Positions 7,115 through 7,327 of a DNA stretch of 7,327 bases are shown in pieces. A program made the position numbers and the translations under genes. Origin of the DNA: CAZCPB01 sp964540295 (GTDB taxonomy: Bacteria; Planctomycetota; Phycisphaerae; Phycisphaerales; UBA1924); the NCBI GenBank assembly GCA_964540295.1, contig CAZIMT010000157.1, forward strand, positions 1 to 7,327, in the 5' to 3' direction. The stretch's first letter is position 1, and each line of letters begins with the position of its first letter. The notes beneath the pieces are model-generated. The model saw only the letters and a program-made list of their open reading frames with translations, ran no database searches and had not been told where the DNA came from.

Positions 7115-7327
7115 GCGGGCTGGGAGGCGTTCCAATCGAGCCTGCGCGGCCGCGTCGTCAAGCAGCGGATCGGACTGATGGGCGTTGAGGGATGGACGAC
7201 CAAGCGCCGCCTGTCGAAGCGATCGGGCAAGAGTGTCGGCGGCGGCAAGTGGACCGGTCGCCGAGTGCTCGATGTGCTCAACAACCCGGTCTGCCTCGGT
7301 GTGTTCGCCGACAACGACAAGGTCCGG
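7115..7327 (+). pseudogene. Partial large serine recombinase (recombinase domain)
   Basis: The frame open to the window edge reads like the central recombinase domain of large serine recombinases: VEGWTTKR, a basic SKRSGKSVGGGKW stretch, then VLDVLNNPVCLGVFAD, matching the family pattern of LNxxGxxTK, GGxxW and LxNPxYxG. The N-terminal resolvase domain with its catalytic serine is absent; bases 7032-7114 in this frame (open back past 7031) show no resemblance to it. It begins right after the preceding stop with no start codon of its own, and the 3' part lies outside the window. It is therefore either a 5'-truncated remnant of an integrase, or an intact gene interrupted upstream by a misassembly. 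It marks a past mobile element but I see no attachment site. Confidence 0.6.

Overview
The window is a GC-rich bacterial metagenome-style scaffold carrying one 10-base N gap (6582-6591). The host is evidently a diderm (Gram-negative-type) bacterium, because the window encodes an outer-membrane efflux factor with a lipoprotein signal and an inner-membrane adaptor. The style (GC-rich, secreted esterase, long AT-poor spacers) would fit a Planctomycetota/Phycisphaerae-like organism, but nothing seen here fixes the taxon.

Layout. 1-640: no confident gene; a strong hairpin followed by a T run (255-283) looks like an intrinsic terminator. 641-1763 (+): a secreted alpha/beta-hydrolase of the esterase D-like group, with a signal peptide and a Ser/Asp/His triad, broken by one frameshift near 850-857. 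1764-2006: convergent spacer with a GC hairpin. 2007-4760 (-): a three-gene efflux-type operon in the order DUF3302 membrane protein, HlyD/EmrA-like adaptor, NodT/OprM-like outer-membrane lipoprotein. It resembles E. coli yiaWV / yibIH, with an outer-membrane channel added. 4912-5539 (+), divergent: a MIP/aquaporin channel whose start region is damaged. 5613-5732: an in-frame scrap resembling the C-terminal end of another outer-membrane factor. 5733-7031 (+): a conserved protein of unknown function, often carried under unsupported database names, with two frame breaks. 7115-7327 (+): part of the recombinase domain of a large serine recombinase, cut by the window edge and with no N-terminal catalytic domain.

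How they work together. The minus-strand operon should build an inner-membrane adaptor joined to an outer-membrane duct; no RND, MFS or ABC pump gene is linked to it. The aquaporin is transcribed away from it across about 150 bp. Functional links to the other genes are not evident.

The dominant oddity is single-base frame breaks in the esterase, the outer-membrane factor, probably the aquaporin start, and the unknown-function gene. Several lie at G/C runs. This suggests sequencing or assembly error at least as strongly as gene decay, although the efflux-factor scrap and recombinase remnant also suggest a rearranged locus. I see no CRISPR, tRNA, rRNA, toxin-antitoxin or defence system, and I do not claim a new system.
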